Below are positions 10,874 to 19,574 of a stretch of DNA of 64,000 nucleotides, one piece after another. The DNA is from Lotus japonicus. Its lineage: Eukaryota > Streptophyta > Magnoliopsida > Fabales > Fabaceae. Location: NCBI RefSeq assembly GCF_012489685.1, contig NC_080045.1, forward strand, positions 45,590,627 through 45,654,626, written 5' to 3'. A program made the translations under genes and the position numbers. The notes beneath the pieces were generated by a model. The model saw only the letters and a list, made by a program, of their open reading frames with translations, was not told the DNA's origin and did not search any database. How positions within the stretch are numbered: position 1 is the stretch's first letter; each line of letters begins with the position of its first letter.

Positions 10874-11788
10874 CTATATTTTGATGCCCCCAACGTTATT
10901 TTGTCTAACTCTCTCAACTATCCTATCTGCATCCATATTTCGATTTATTAAAACAGGATTTTCAATGTTCAGAGGCATTTGGCCACCAAGGTTATCCAAC
11001 TGATTTCGACCTTGAGCTGCCGCTACTTCGGCATTTGCTTGAAGCGGAACATTTTGGGGCACCGCATTCATCTCGACGGCATTATTCGCCGTTGCACCCA
11101 CAGGATTCGCCACCTCGTTCCGAGGGACCCCAAAAGCGTCAGCAATTCGACCCATTTGTCTTGTCAACTGCTGATATGACTCATTCGTGTTTTGGATTAA
11201 AGGGTTAAACACAGTTCCTATTTGTTGGGCCAACATATTCACCATTTCGTGGTTACTATCATCCATTTGTTGCCTCAATACGTTAAAAGAGGTATTCGTC
11301 AACGAAGTCCCTAAATGGTTGACACTTGCCCCTGCCATCCCCTGAGGATAAATATTATTTCGGCCCCCAATATTGGAGGCCGAAGCATGGTGTTGATTCC
11401 TCGGGGATCCGACTGACATTACGTTATCTGAATACACGGCAGGGAATGTCCCCACCCCAGCCATTAACCCTGGAGGCATCCCAAATGGCGGATTCACCGG
11501 CATGTTCACCGGTTGAGGGCGAGATGCCCCAGCAACCATTTGTGATACAACTGGAGTCGTCGGGGAAGGTACTATAGCCGCTTGTGACACCACAGGTATA
11601 ACATTTTCGGCCACATTAGTCGTTGTTGCCTGTGCCGTTCCAGAATTCAAGGCATTTCCCTCAACATTCATTCCAGCGCTGGGATTTCCGGCTTGATTTG
11701 CCGAAGGTCCAGTATTCGCGGGAGGGGAATTACCACTTCTCGATCTACCATTCGCCATACTCACTAATCTTCCACTTCTTAAACGCAT
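10874..11788 (-). CDS. Element A gag N-terminal region
   Basis: 304 residues starting MRLRSGR, a common start of plant Ty3 gag proteins. It is rich in Asn, Ala, Pro and Gly and probably disordered. It ends in ...MDADRIVERVRQNN just before a stop, while the gag core resumes in the -1 frame about 10 codons further. A one-base loss in an A run is the likely cause; a programmed -1 shift is possible. The start lies about 60 bp downstream of the primer binding site, as expected for the first gene. Confidence 0.72.
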   Translation of the reverse strand: MRLRSGRLVSMANGRSRSGNSPPANTGPSANQAGNPSAGMNVEGNALNSGTAQATTTNVAENVIPVVSQAAIVPSPTTPVVSQMVAGASRPQPVNMPVNPPFGMPPGLMAGVGTFPAVYSDNVMSVGSPRNQHHASASNIGGRNNIYPQGMAGASVNHLGTSLTNTSFNVLRQQMDDSNHEMVNMLAQQIGTVFNPLIQNTNESYQQLTRQMGRIADAFGVPRNEVANPVGATANNAVEMNAVPQNVPLQANAEVAAAQGRNQLDNLGGQMPLNIENPVLINRNMDADRIVERVRQNNVGGIKI

Positions 11789-11848
11789 AAACGTGGGTTA
11801 TGTAAGTTTGAATAATCAATCGAATTCAACAACTATTTTCACAAAGAG

Positions 11849-11866
11849 GTCCCACTGGGCGTGCCA
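11849..11866 (-). other. Primer binding site of element A
   Basis: On the minus strand, TGGCACGCCCAGTGGGAC starts three bases after the 5' LTR end. Position and initial TGG fit a tRNA 3'-CCA primer. I could not name the tRNA. Confidence 0.75.
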
Positions 11867-11869
11867 ATT

Positions 11870-12524
11870 TGTTTACACCAAATTTTGGTAAACACAAATA
11901 AAGAATCCAAAGATCAATCTGGGACTGGATTCGAGTCCTCTTGGGTTCTTTGGTGAAAATGAATTAAATTTAATTAACCAAAACTAAAGAAACTTGATAA
12001 CAAATTGGAAATAAATCAGTACATTCGACATAAATAAATAAAACGTAAGTAAACTTTCTGAATCTGAATAGTAATAATGAACTATAAAATGTAAAGTGTT
12101 ACACGAATCCCTACTTTTTCACTCTCAATTGGCTTGTAATCATCATGATCGATTGTAAGCGATAAGAGTTTCGAGTAAAGATTGTGAACCTCCATTCTTT
12201 CTACAAACCTACTATTTATAGACTTAAAATGTAACTAACTTCTAACAGTCAATTGATAAAACCATTACAAGTGTCTTCTGAACATGGCTTCGTCTCACAC
12301 GTGTCTTTCTACTCCATACGTGTCCCTGGTGAAGTGTCTTCAAAAGACAACCGGCTTCTCATTTGGAATCCTTCATGTCTCGAACAAAAATTGCTTTGCA
12401 ATCGAAGCCGTTGAACACTTGATAGATTTCCTTGATTCTCTTCACTTTCGACTTACTAGGTCGAAACCAGTGTAAATCCCAATCAAAATATGCAAAGATA
12501 GGTCGAAGTTATATGCAATTAACA
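11870..12524 (-). repeat. 5' LTR of element A (655 bp)
   Basis: On the minus strand it starts TGTTAATTGC and ends TTGGTGTAAACA. A TATA box (TATAAATA, plus positions 12,213-12,220) would place the transcript start near 12,185. The part that can be compared with the left LTR is identical. Confidence 0.92.
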
Positions 12525-12640
12525 CCGGGTCAATATAAAAACCGATGACCCGGAGCTACGGTTGGACCAGAATTCTTTAAAAAAAAAACTCCAAAACGAA
12601 GAACAGATCGAAGGGGTGTTGGTCAAAATTCCAAAACTAA
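12525..12640. other. Flank of element A, decayed repeat
   Basis: Starts CCGGGTCAATATAAAAACC and contains GACCCGGAGC. Similar GACCC/GGTCA-rich words recur at about 13,975-14,060, so element A may have landed in an older short repeat. No gene is seen. Confidence 0.35.
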
Positions 12641-12890
12641 AGAATGAGTGTTGGTTGAGGCGCTTCAAGTTGGGGTGTTTCAGAAGCTACTCGTTCTTCT
12701 TCAAGTGGATTGTGGGGAGAGTACCAAGGATAAGGCTACTAAGTTGTTGAAACTGTTGAATGGTTACATAAGCAAAGCGGAGTGTGTTGATTCTTCTTTG
12801 GATTTCATGAATCGATTTTGGCCCCTTTCTCACCTTGCAACATCAATGTCTCAGATCTGTTGTGCGGCTGCTGCTTCTTTTGTTAGATAA
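12641..12890 (+). pseudogene. Remnant of a U-box/ARM E3 ligase gene (PUB-type C-terminus)
   Basis: One frame reads VEALQVGVFQKLLVLLQVDC, then TKDKATKLLKLLNGY and ECVDSSLDF. This is the usual C-terminal end of PUB21/22-type U-box proteins with ARM repeats (recalled from the family, not searched). Only about 60 residues of the family remain; there is no U-box or start upstream because element A begins 120 bp away. The last residues diverge from the family ending. Probably a gene fragment or a gene broken by insertions. A truncated LINE sits 45 bp downstream. Confidence 0.6.
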
Positions 12891-12934
12891 TGGAGAAGTG
12901 TAAATGAGGGTAAAGGAAAATATTAGGGTTAGTA

Positions 12935-13687
12935 TTTTTTTTTTGGTCAATAGAAGTTGATTCATTGAAAAATGGCACAAAGGCCCAGAAAATACAATCA
13001 ATGAAAGGCCTAGGAGGCCCAAAATTGCCCTTACCGCTAGAAAGAAAATACAATGATGCGAATACTAGCGACCAATCGTAGAGGAACCTAAGATAAATCC
13101 CTAGACTACCTGAATTAGGCTAAAAAATCGTTGGAAGCCTAAGAACAAACTAGGGAACCAACCTCCTCACATGCAAGCGGCAGCCTGGTCGTGAGCCTCT
13201 TTGTTGGCTGATCTTGGAATCCATTGGAATGAGCAACTCATAAAGGCCGTGCTCAGGGATTGGATGTCCTGCAGAATATTTGCAATGTCCCAGGTGGATC
13301 TATGATCCTTGATCATTTTTACCAGGGGTTGGCAGTCTGATTCAAACATGGGGGAGGTAATATGCAAGTTCCCAGCAATGATCATGGCTTCTCTGATGGC
13401 CAAAGCTTCAGCGGCCATCGGGGAGGCTGCAAAGGATTTAGTAGATGATCTCATAACTACCCTCTGTTCATGGTCTCTGGCAATCAATCCAATGCCACAT
13501 CTAATGGAAGGTTGCTTGAAGGCTGCATCTGTGTTGAATATCACCACACCCATAGGAGGGGGAGTCCAAACTGGGACTTGCGTCCTTGCCCCCCCAGATC
13601 TTGGAGCAGCATGTTCGTTGGGTTCCATTGTGTTGGGAGTATTCAGGGATAGGTCATACTCTGCAAGGGCACTGGCCAAGGGTATTC
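12935..13687 (-). mobile_element. 5'-truncated L1-type LINE with poly(A) and 10-bp target duplication
   Basis: Flanked by AGGGTTAGTA at 12,925-12,934 and 13,688-13,697. The poly(T) on the plus strand right after the left copy is the poly(A) tail of a minus-strand insert. The 753-bp body keeps only the terminal RNase H and a short 3' UTR. Target duplication plus tail plus 5' truncation is diagnostic for LINE insertion. Confidence 0.9.
13167..13679 (-). CDS. LINE-derived RNase H (RVT_3-type), 5'-truncated
   Basis: About 170 residues. It shows VVIFNTDAAF (first Asp), AAEALAIREAM (Glu), FESDCQPLV (Asp) and WIPRSANKEAHDQAA, the plant LINE-type RNase H (PF13456) pattern near the end of LINE ORF2. 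The upstream RT is missing because of 5' truncation, so this is the tail of an ORF rather than a gene with its own start. The frame is intact to the stop near 13,167. Confidence 0.82.
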   Translation of the reverse strand: MASALAEYDLSLNTPNTMEPNEHAAPRSGGARTQVPVWTPPPMGVVIFNTDAAFKQPSIRCGIGLIARDHEQRVVMRSSTKSFAASPMAAEALAIREAMIIAGNLHITSPMFESDCQPLVKMIKDHRSTWDIANILQDIQSLSTAFMSCSFQWIPRSANKEAHDQAAACM

Positions 13688-13697
13688 AGGGTTAGTA

Positions 13698-14161
13698 TAA
13701 GTTGGGTAAAAAAAAAAAGTTGGGTCAAGAGTTTCTATCATGGCCCATTTGTACTTATTAAAAATAATATATATGTTGCATTGTGTGTGGGCTCACGTCA
13801 GACACATAGAAAGGATACAAATTGTAGCTCTAGTTTCGAACCAAAAAAAAATTGTAGCTCTAACTTTCAATTAAACTTTTGAAATTCATTTTTCTGAAAC
13901 TTTGGATTTGAGACATACAAAGATGCTAAAAGCTTGTGTTTGGATTATGAATTTTGTTATTTTTTTTTTAGTGTTAACCGAGTCAAACGGTTCAACCAGT
14001 GACCCAGTGGTCAGACCAGTGACCCATTGACCCATTGCCCTAACCGAGTCGAGTCTGATAACACTGGAAGTAATAATATAAATTAACCATTCATGTGAAA
14101 CTCAGGAAGAGAGGCTAAACAAAAATTCAATGTTACCATTATGTTAAAGGAAATTGAAAGA
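13698..14161. other. Intergenic, decayed repeat
   Basis: AT-rich, with a stretch of GACCCAGTGG/GACCCATTGA-like words at 13,975-14,060 resembling the flank of element A at 12,525. No coding sequence is recognised. Confidence 0.4.
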
Positions 14162-14300
14162 CCACTACTAGAAAAACCGGATTTAGCGACGTATTATAGC
14201 AACAGAACAAAATTTGTCACTAACAACGACGAATTTAGAGACAAATTTACTGTTTTGAAAAAAAATGTCACTTTCAAAATTAGCGACGGATTAGAAGTAT
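14162..14300. mobile_element. CACTA-type transposon terminus
   Basis: CACTACTAGAAAAACCGG at 14,162 is a typical CACTA (En/Spm) terminal inverted repeat. It is followed by subterminal words such as TTAGCGACG, AGCGACGG and GACGAATTTAGAGAC. The opposite end was not found nearby, so this is probably a remnant. Confidence 0.5.
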
Positions 14301-14448
14301 CCTCACTAAAATATAACCAACCCTACATATTGAAGCAGATTTGCTTATTAGTTAATGTTAGAAGTTTCACATTGATTAGAGATATGATATAACCATTATA
14401 AATGGTAGAACAACCATTAACTCTTAAGTTAACTTTTAAATTGAGTTA

Positions 14449-14762
14449 GGGCATCTTTAACTATGATATTCACTAAAGTATTTACATTCTACTTTTTACA
14501 ACTTCCAATAATGCCACATCATCTACATTTTTTTATTAATTTTTACTCCAACCCAACAACTCTTAAAAGTTTATATAAAAAATTATTTTATTAATTGCAA
14601 GTTTTATTTAAACCTTTTACATTAAGCAATAATAAATGCAAACACATTTTTCATGACTAAATTGAGTATCTACACTCACATACTCTCACTAGCCATGTTG
14701 GAATTAAAAATATGCTCCAATGATAATAGATATGTGGACTGGGTGGGGCATAAAGACCTCCA
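14449..14762. other. Left half of a MITE-like repeat split by element B
   Basis: GGGCATCTTTAACTATGA at 14,449 looks like one terminus. Near-complementary CTCATTGGAGATGTTCTT lies at about 43,978-43,995, just beyond the 3' LTR of element B. The two would be ends of one small inverted-repeat element into which element B inserted. The match is imperfect. Confidence 0.4.
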
Positions 14763-15109
14763 TGCCCGCCCACAACAAGCAATCAGCTGGGCGGAGGAAG
14801 ACATGGCGGGAACTGACGAAATACCGAGGATTCTCGCCTCCTTTAAGTGGACCGGCAAGCCAGCTGGAAGATTCTCTTGGATTTGTCCTATGTGCATAGG
14901 GATTTGGGCCCTGGTTGTCAGGCCCAAATGTAGGAAAAGTCCATATCATGACCCTACCCTCTATAAAAGGGAAGGTCATCACCTTGTACAAAGAACTTTT
15001 TTTACACTTAATGAGAATATTCCCTTTTATTACATCTTTGCTATTTTAGTGCTCTGCTAGGGTTTGCTTTTTGTACCTTTCTCACTTAAGCTTACCTTAG
15101 AGCGCAACA
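14763..15109 (+). repeat. 5' LTR of element B
   Basis: About 347 bp, matching 43,594-43,938 with scattered differences. It begins TGCCCGCCCACAACAAGC and ends GAGCGCAACA. It contains CTCTATAAAAGGG (TATA box, about 14,970) and AT-rich sequence downstream. The upstream limit is where similarity with the 3' LTR stops, so a few bases may be missing. Confidence 0.75.
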
Positions 15110-15110
15110 T

Positions 15111-15130
15111 TAGCGCCGTCTGTGGGGATC
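15111..15130 (+). other. Primer binding site region of element B
   Basis: TAGCGCCGTCTGTGGGGATC lies one base after the LTR. GCGCCGTCTGTGGGGA is a frequent sequence at this position in plant Ty3 elements. The expected first TGG is TAG here, so the site carries a substitution. Confidence 0.65.
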
Positions 15131-15369
15131 GAATCCACGACCACGTGGTACCAAGGCCTGGTCCATATCAAAACTCCAAACCTGGATTCCAGAATACATG
15201 GCATAGAAATCCCCAAGGTACCACTACAGCCTCGGCTGGTCAACATGTTGCTTCGCCAAATACGGTTCCACTTACTAAACTGAATGTGCCCCTTAGCACC
15301 ATATTGAAAGCAGTTGGACAGACAAATGTTGTGCAATATCCGTCACCACCTCGGTGACCACCAACTAAT

Positions 15370-16422
15370 GTGGACACAAACAGATGGTGTGAGTACCACA
15401 AAACGTTGGGTCACACCACGGATAATTGTTGGAACTTGCGGCGGGAGATTGATCGACTAATTAAGGCTGGCCATCTGGCAAATTTTGTTAAAGATGCAGC
15501 AACGCCAGAGGCCGCCAAGGTAACTCAAGGAGACAAAGGAAAAGGAAAAGAGATAGTAGAAGAATTGGGCGACCCTGTTGAGGAATGCTCATCCATTGCA
15601 GGAGGGTTTGGAGGAGGCGCGATTTTTAGCAAGGCTAGAAAGCGTTATGTGGCAGCAGTACATTCTGTGCACGAAGCATACGAAGGCGAATGTTGGTTGA
15701 ATCACTCTCCAATCATATTCACCCCTCAAGATTTTGCACATGTAATTCCCCATGACAATGACCCGATTGTTGTAACAATCAAGATTAACAATTACATGAC
15801 GAAGAAAGTGTTTTTAGATCAGGGATCTTCGGCAGACATCATTTATGGAGATGCCTTTGATCGCCTGGGGCTAAAAGAGTCAGATTTGAAACCATATAAA
15901 GGAACCCTGGTGGGATTTACAGGGGATCGTGTCAATGTGCGGGGATACGCGGAAATACCAACAGCCTTTGGTGAAGGGGAGTTTGTCAAGAAATTTCAAG
16001 TCAAGTACCTAGTATTGGCGTGTAGAGCTAATTACAATGTACTTTTGGGGCGGGACACTCTTAACAAATTATGCGCTGTAATTTCAACCGCTCATTTAAC
16101 TATCAAATACCCAGCCTGCAATGGGAAGATCGGTGTCCTTCGCATGGATCAGAATGCGGCGAGAGAATGTTACCTAAGAAGTGTGGCGCTCTACGGGCGA
16201 AAGGCCGCCAAGGAAAGCCACCGTATCACAGAAAGTTTTCCACAAGAAGGGTTTAGTTTAGACCGAAGGGATGATGCTGACGATTTCCGCCCACAACCTT
16301 TGGAAGAAACCAAATCAGCGCAAGTCAAGGATAAGGTATTGAAAATCGGCAGCTGTTTAACAAAAGAACAGGAGGAAAGGTTGATCACCCTTTTGGGCGA
16401 TAATCTAGATCTCTTTGCCTGA
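15370..16422 (+). pseudogene. Element B gag zinc knuckle and protease
   Basis: The ORF begins with a zinc-knuckle-like CEYHKTLGHTTDNCWNLRRE, so the gag core expected upstream is absent: only about 240 bp separate it from the primer site. The protease follows at residues 125-235 (FLDQGSSADIIYGDAF, then ANYNVLLGRDTL); the active site reads DQG rather than the usual D-[ST]-G, a variant I recall from related plant elements. A TGA at 16,420-16,422 stands where related proteins have Trp (DLFA-stop-KINDVPG); the frame then continues into RT. Confidence 0.78.
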
Positions 16423-16948
16423 AAAATTAATGATGTACCAGGAATTGACCCCAATGTGATCACTCATAAACTGGCCATACGGCCAGGGGCAACACCAGTC
16501 ATCCAGCCAAGGCGAAGGATGAGTGATGAAAAGAACAAGGCGGTGCAAGTAGAAACTGAAAAGTTAATCAAGGCCCAATTCATTCGCGAGGTGCAGTACC
16601 CAACCTGGCTCGCCAACGTAGTGATGGTCAAGAAAGCCAATGGGAAGTGGAGAATGTGCACGGATTACACAAGCCTGAACAAAGTGTGTCCCAAAGATTC
16701 ATATCCTCTTCCCAATGTTGATAAATTTGTGGATGGGGCTTCCGGAAATGAACTTTTAAGTCTCATGGATGCGTACTCTGGGTATAATCAAATCATGATG
16801 CATCCTTCAGACGAGGAAAGTACGACGTTCATGACTAATCAGGCGAATTATTGTTACAAAACTATGCCTTTTGGTTTAAAAAATGCGGGAGCTACATACC
16901 AACGCCTCATGGATAAAAAAATTTCGAGCTAAGTTGGAAGGAACATGG
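16423..16948 (+). pseudogene. Element B reverse transcriptase, first half
   Basis: Continues in frame from the TGA. It shows WLANVVMVKKANGKWRMC, LMDAYSGYNQI and MPFGLKNAGATYQRLMDK, the palm and finger blocks of a Ty3 RT. A TAA at 16,930-16,932 stops it. The Sirevirus LTR begins at 16,949, and the coding sequence resumes after 41,255 with NMEVYVDDMIVKS, which holds the catalytic YVDD. Confidence 0.85.
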
Positions 16949-18162
16949 TGAAGGTATGAAAAACGGTAGAAAGGGGGGTTTGAATAACGTTTTCAGTACA
17001 AAACTACCACCTTAAAGATTTTAACAAATCTTTTCGAGAACTAAGTGCCAAAAGATAGAGATAGAAAAGCACACAAGGATTTTATCCTGGTTCACTTGAT
17101 AAATCACTCAAGCTACTCCAGTCCACCCGTTAAGGTGATTTCTTCCTTCTTAGAATGAAGGCAATCCACTAATCAGGTAAGAGTTACAACTGCACTTGAA
17201 ACCTACAAGTGACTAACAATTACACTGACTTAGCTCACACTAAGATTCACTCTCTTAGTCTTCTCTAGGATCCGATCAACCTTGATCTCCTAAAGGAAAA
17301 TCAAACAACTGTTTGAGGTTGGTGTTTACAAGGGTTTGCTTCTGAATAAGCTGAGTGTAAACTAAATAAATTACAAGATGAAAGAAAGCTTAGAATATTT
17401 TGAATATCTTGCGCGTGTGTTGCTTCTTCTTAGTTTCTTAGCCGCTTCTTTCAATCTTCAGCCTCTATATATACTCCAAGGATTAGGGTTGAGCGTTGCA
17501 TGGGAAATGCTACCGTTGGAGGGCAGTTCTGGAAAATCCAGCTTCTGCTATGGCTGAGAACGTTAGGTAGGTCGTCAGGGAGGTACAGTTGCTTTTGTAC
17601 TTGGATAGCGACGCGACCTTTAAACCTAGGAGACTTCTGATCAGAGGGATGCTTCGTATAGGAACTTGTGAAGCCGGTTGATCAGAGTCAGAGTGATAGC
17701 ACAGATCCTCTGACCATTGTATCTTCTGATTCTGAACTCAGAGGGAAGAACATGGCCTTCAGAGTTTCTTGCTTCTGGACTTCAGAGTTTCCACTATTCA
17801 GCTTCTGGATCTTCAGAGTCTTCTACACCATCAGAACATCTGAACCTTCAGTGTTTCTTGGTTGTCAGAACTTCTGGATCTTCAGAGCTTCTAGCGACTG
17901 AGTCCACATCAGAGTTTGTATAGCTTCAGATCTTCTGACGCTTTTCCACTGTTCATACTAAACATGGTGAATGCGAAAGCGTTGCTTGGGTTACCCTTTA
18001 TACACAGTGCTTCTGATTTGTGTGAAATTGAGTCAGGGTCAGAGCCTGTAAATAGCACACTCAGAAAAACACGTTAGAGTACCACAATTGTTCATATCAA
18101 AAGATTAACTTGTAATCATCAAAACATAGAGTTGTACTACTAGATCAAAACTTGATCTTACA
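16949..18162 (-). repeat. Sirevirus 3' LTR, first copy (1,214 bp)
   Basis: Begins TGAAGGTATG and ends GATCTTACA, the same length as 29,137-30,350 and 40,042-41,255. One difference from the 5' LTR was noticed (A at 17,960, G at 41,053). It is packed with TCAGA/TCTGA words, notably 17,635-17,940. CATGG at 16,944-16,948 is the target duplication. Confidence 0.93.
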
Positions 18163-18177
18163 ATCTCCCCCTTTTTG
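18163..18177 (-). other. Sirevirus polypurine tract, first copy
   Basis: The minus strand reads CAAAAAGGGGGAGAT directly before the LTR start TGTAAGATC, a classic Sirevirus tract. Further AGGGGGAG-type tracts on the same strand lie at 18,326-18,336, 18,642-18,656 and 18,705-18,716. Confidence 0.85.
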
Positions 18178-18904
18178 ATGATGACAAAACTAAGATTTTT
18201 GATGAACAATTCTTAAACATTAAACTGAATTCACTCAGAGTTTAGAGATATAGAATAAGACTTATCCTGATGTGAATAGTTTATCTTGCTCATTCTGAAT
18301 TCAAGTCACTGCTTGATTCTGAGCTTAGCTCCCCCTGAATCTAATACTTGATGAAAACGTTAGTAAAGTCTAGATTCTGAGCTAAATCATATAAGAGTTC
18401 AGAGTGAAAAGCTTATGACATAGATGAAAAACGAATAATCAGAGCGCATAAGTGATCAGAGTCATGGACAAGGTATCAGAGTCTTGGGTATCAGAGTCAA
18501 CTTAGAATCACTTCAGAAGAAGTGAAATGTATTCCTTGTATTTGCCCAGTGACACATCTATGGTCATGAAGGTGGAACTCTTAAAATCTCCAAAAGAAAA
18601 ATAAGTCACACTAACACATCTTACACATCAAAAACTGGGTTTACTCCCCCTTTTTGTCATAAGCAAATAGCTCGGGGTGTGAAAAACTTAGCTTGAAGTA
18701 CAAGGTACTCCCCCTTAGAGAAGGTCTAAGTTGAAAGAAAATGAAGACGATGTAAGAATCAGAGTGAGGTGATAATAAATAGAAGAGTTAATGCAAGGGA
18801 TGAACGTTTACCACCGGTCAAGTGAGTAAATAGAAGGGTCAGTTACCAAGAACTTAACCTCGAGAAACTGTAAGAGCATTAACTTTCAGAGAGAAAGTGA
18901 AACC

Positions 18905-18912
18905 TATATAAA
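18905..18912 (+). promoter_or_regulatory. TATA box of the Sirevirus antisense ORF, first copy
   Basis: TATATAAA lies 55 bp upstream of the ATG at 18,967, on the strand opposite to gag-pol. A start of transcription about 30 bp downstream leaves a leader of about 30 nt. This is why the ATG at 18,967, not the in-frame one at 18,916, is preferred. Confidence 0.55.
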
Positions 18913-18966
18913 GCGTTGGAGAGAAAGGTAAGCTTCACATCTCGAATAATTTTCAGTAAGAAAGAA

Positions 18967-19359
18967 ATGGCATCATACAGAATGGCATTAGAAGAGCTCA
19001 GAAGGAAGGCGTTTGAGGAAGATATGTTCCTCAATATTAGGCATCCCGATGGTACAAAGACCATACAAGAGCTGACGAAGACACTGCTTGAAGAAGATCT
19101 TGGTCCAGGGATGGAGAAAGATCTGAAGGAGTTCCTCTGCTTCGTGGAAGAGATTCAGGAGCTTTGCCAGCGGGAGCTGAATCTGCTGGAAGAGAAGGAA
19201 ACTGTGGAAAAGAGACTCAAGACGACAGAAGATAGTCTAGAAAAAGATGATCTGAGCATCAAACTCAGCAACATAGAGTATGCATTGGATCGTCTGGAGA
19301 AGGAAAGAGTGGAGCAGCACCAAGAATGCAGAAGAATGAGGAAGGATCCTCCATTCTAG
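18967..19359 (+). CDS. Sirevirus antisense coiled-coil ORF, first copy
   Basis: 130 residues from the chosen ATG. It is acidic/basic alternating and helical, with heptad-like leucines from about residue 50 to 115, and ends KDPPF. It lies between the env-like gene and the 3' LTR, convergent with env. Residues 9-62 resemble the N-terminal part of the coiled-coil ORF of element A. It is identical in copy two (31,155-31,547). Function unknown. Confidence 0.6.
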   Translation: MASYRMALEELRRKAFEEDMFLNIRHPDGTKTIQELTKTLLEEDLGPGMEKDLKEFLCFVEEIQELCQRELNLLEEKETVEKRLKTTEDSLEKDDLSIKLSNIEYALDRLEKERVEQHQECRRMRKDPPF

Positions 19360-19574
19360 ATATAGGGAATAATGTATGATGAAAAGAATTATGATTGACT
19401 CATAGAACAATTATGAATAAAACAGGTTTTGCAAACATATGTGACACAAATATATATAGATATATGCATATAGAATCACAAATGAACAAATTAAAGTAAG
19501 TAAATAAGCAGAGTTTAAATAAAACAACGTTAAATAAAAAGGAAAAGGAAGAAAAAGAAGAGATCCTAAAAAAA

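Larger units (their letters stand above)
1..12524 (-). mobile_element. Ty3/gypsy LTR retrotransposon A (Tat lineage), nearly complete
   Basis: Minus-strand element. Order in its own direction: 5' LTR (11,870-12,524), primer binding site, gag N-terminus, gag-protease, reverse transcriptase, two RNase H domains, integrase, then a plus-strand antisense gene, polypurine tract and 3' LTR (visible part 1-271). The second, archaeal-type RNase H between RT/RNase H and integrase is a hallmark of the Tat lineage, and antisense or extra ORFs are known there. The visible 271 bp of the left LTR match the right LTR base for base by eye, which implies recent insertion. The left LTR should start about 384 bp outside the window, so the left target duplication cannot be read. 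One-base frame changes break gag and pol. Confidence 0.93.
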
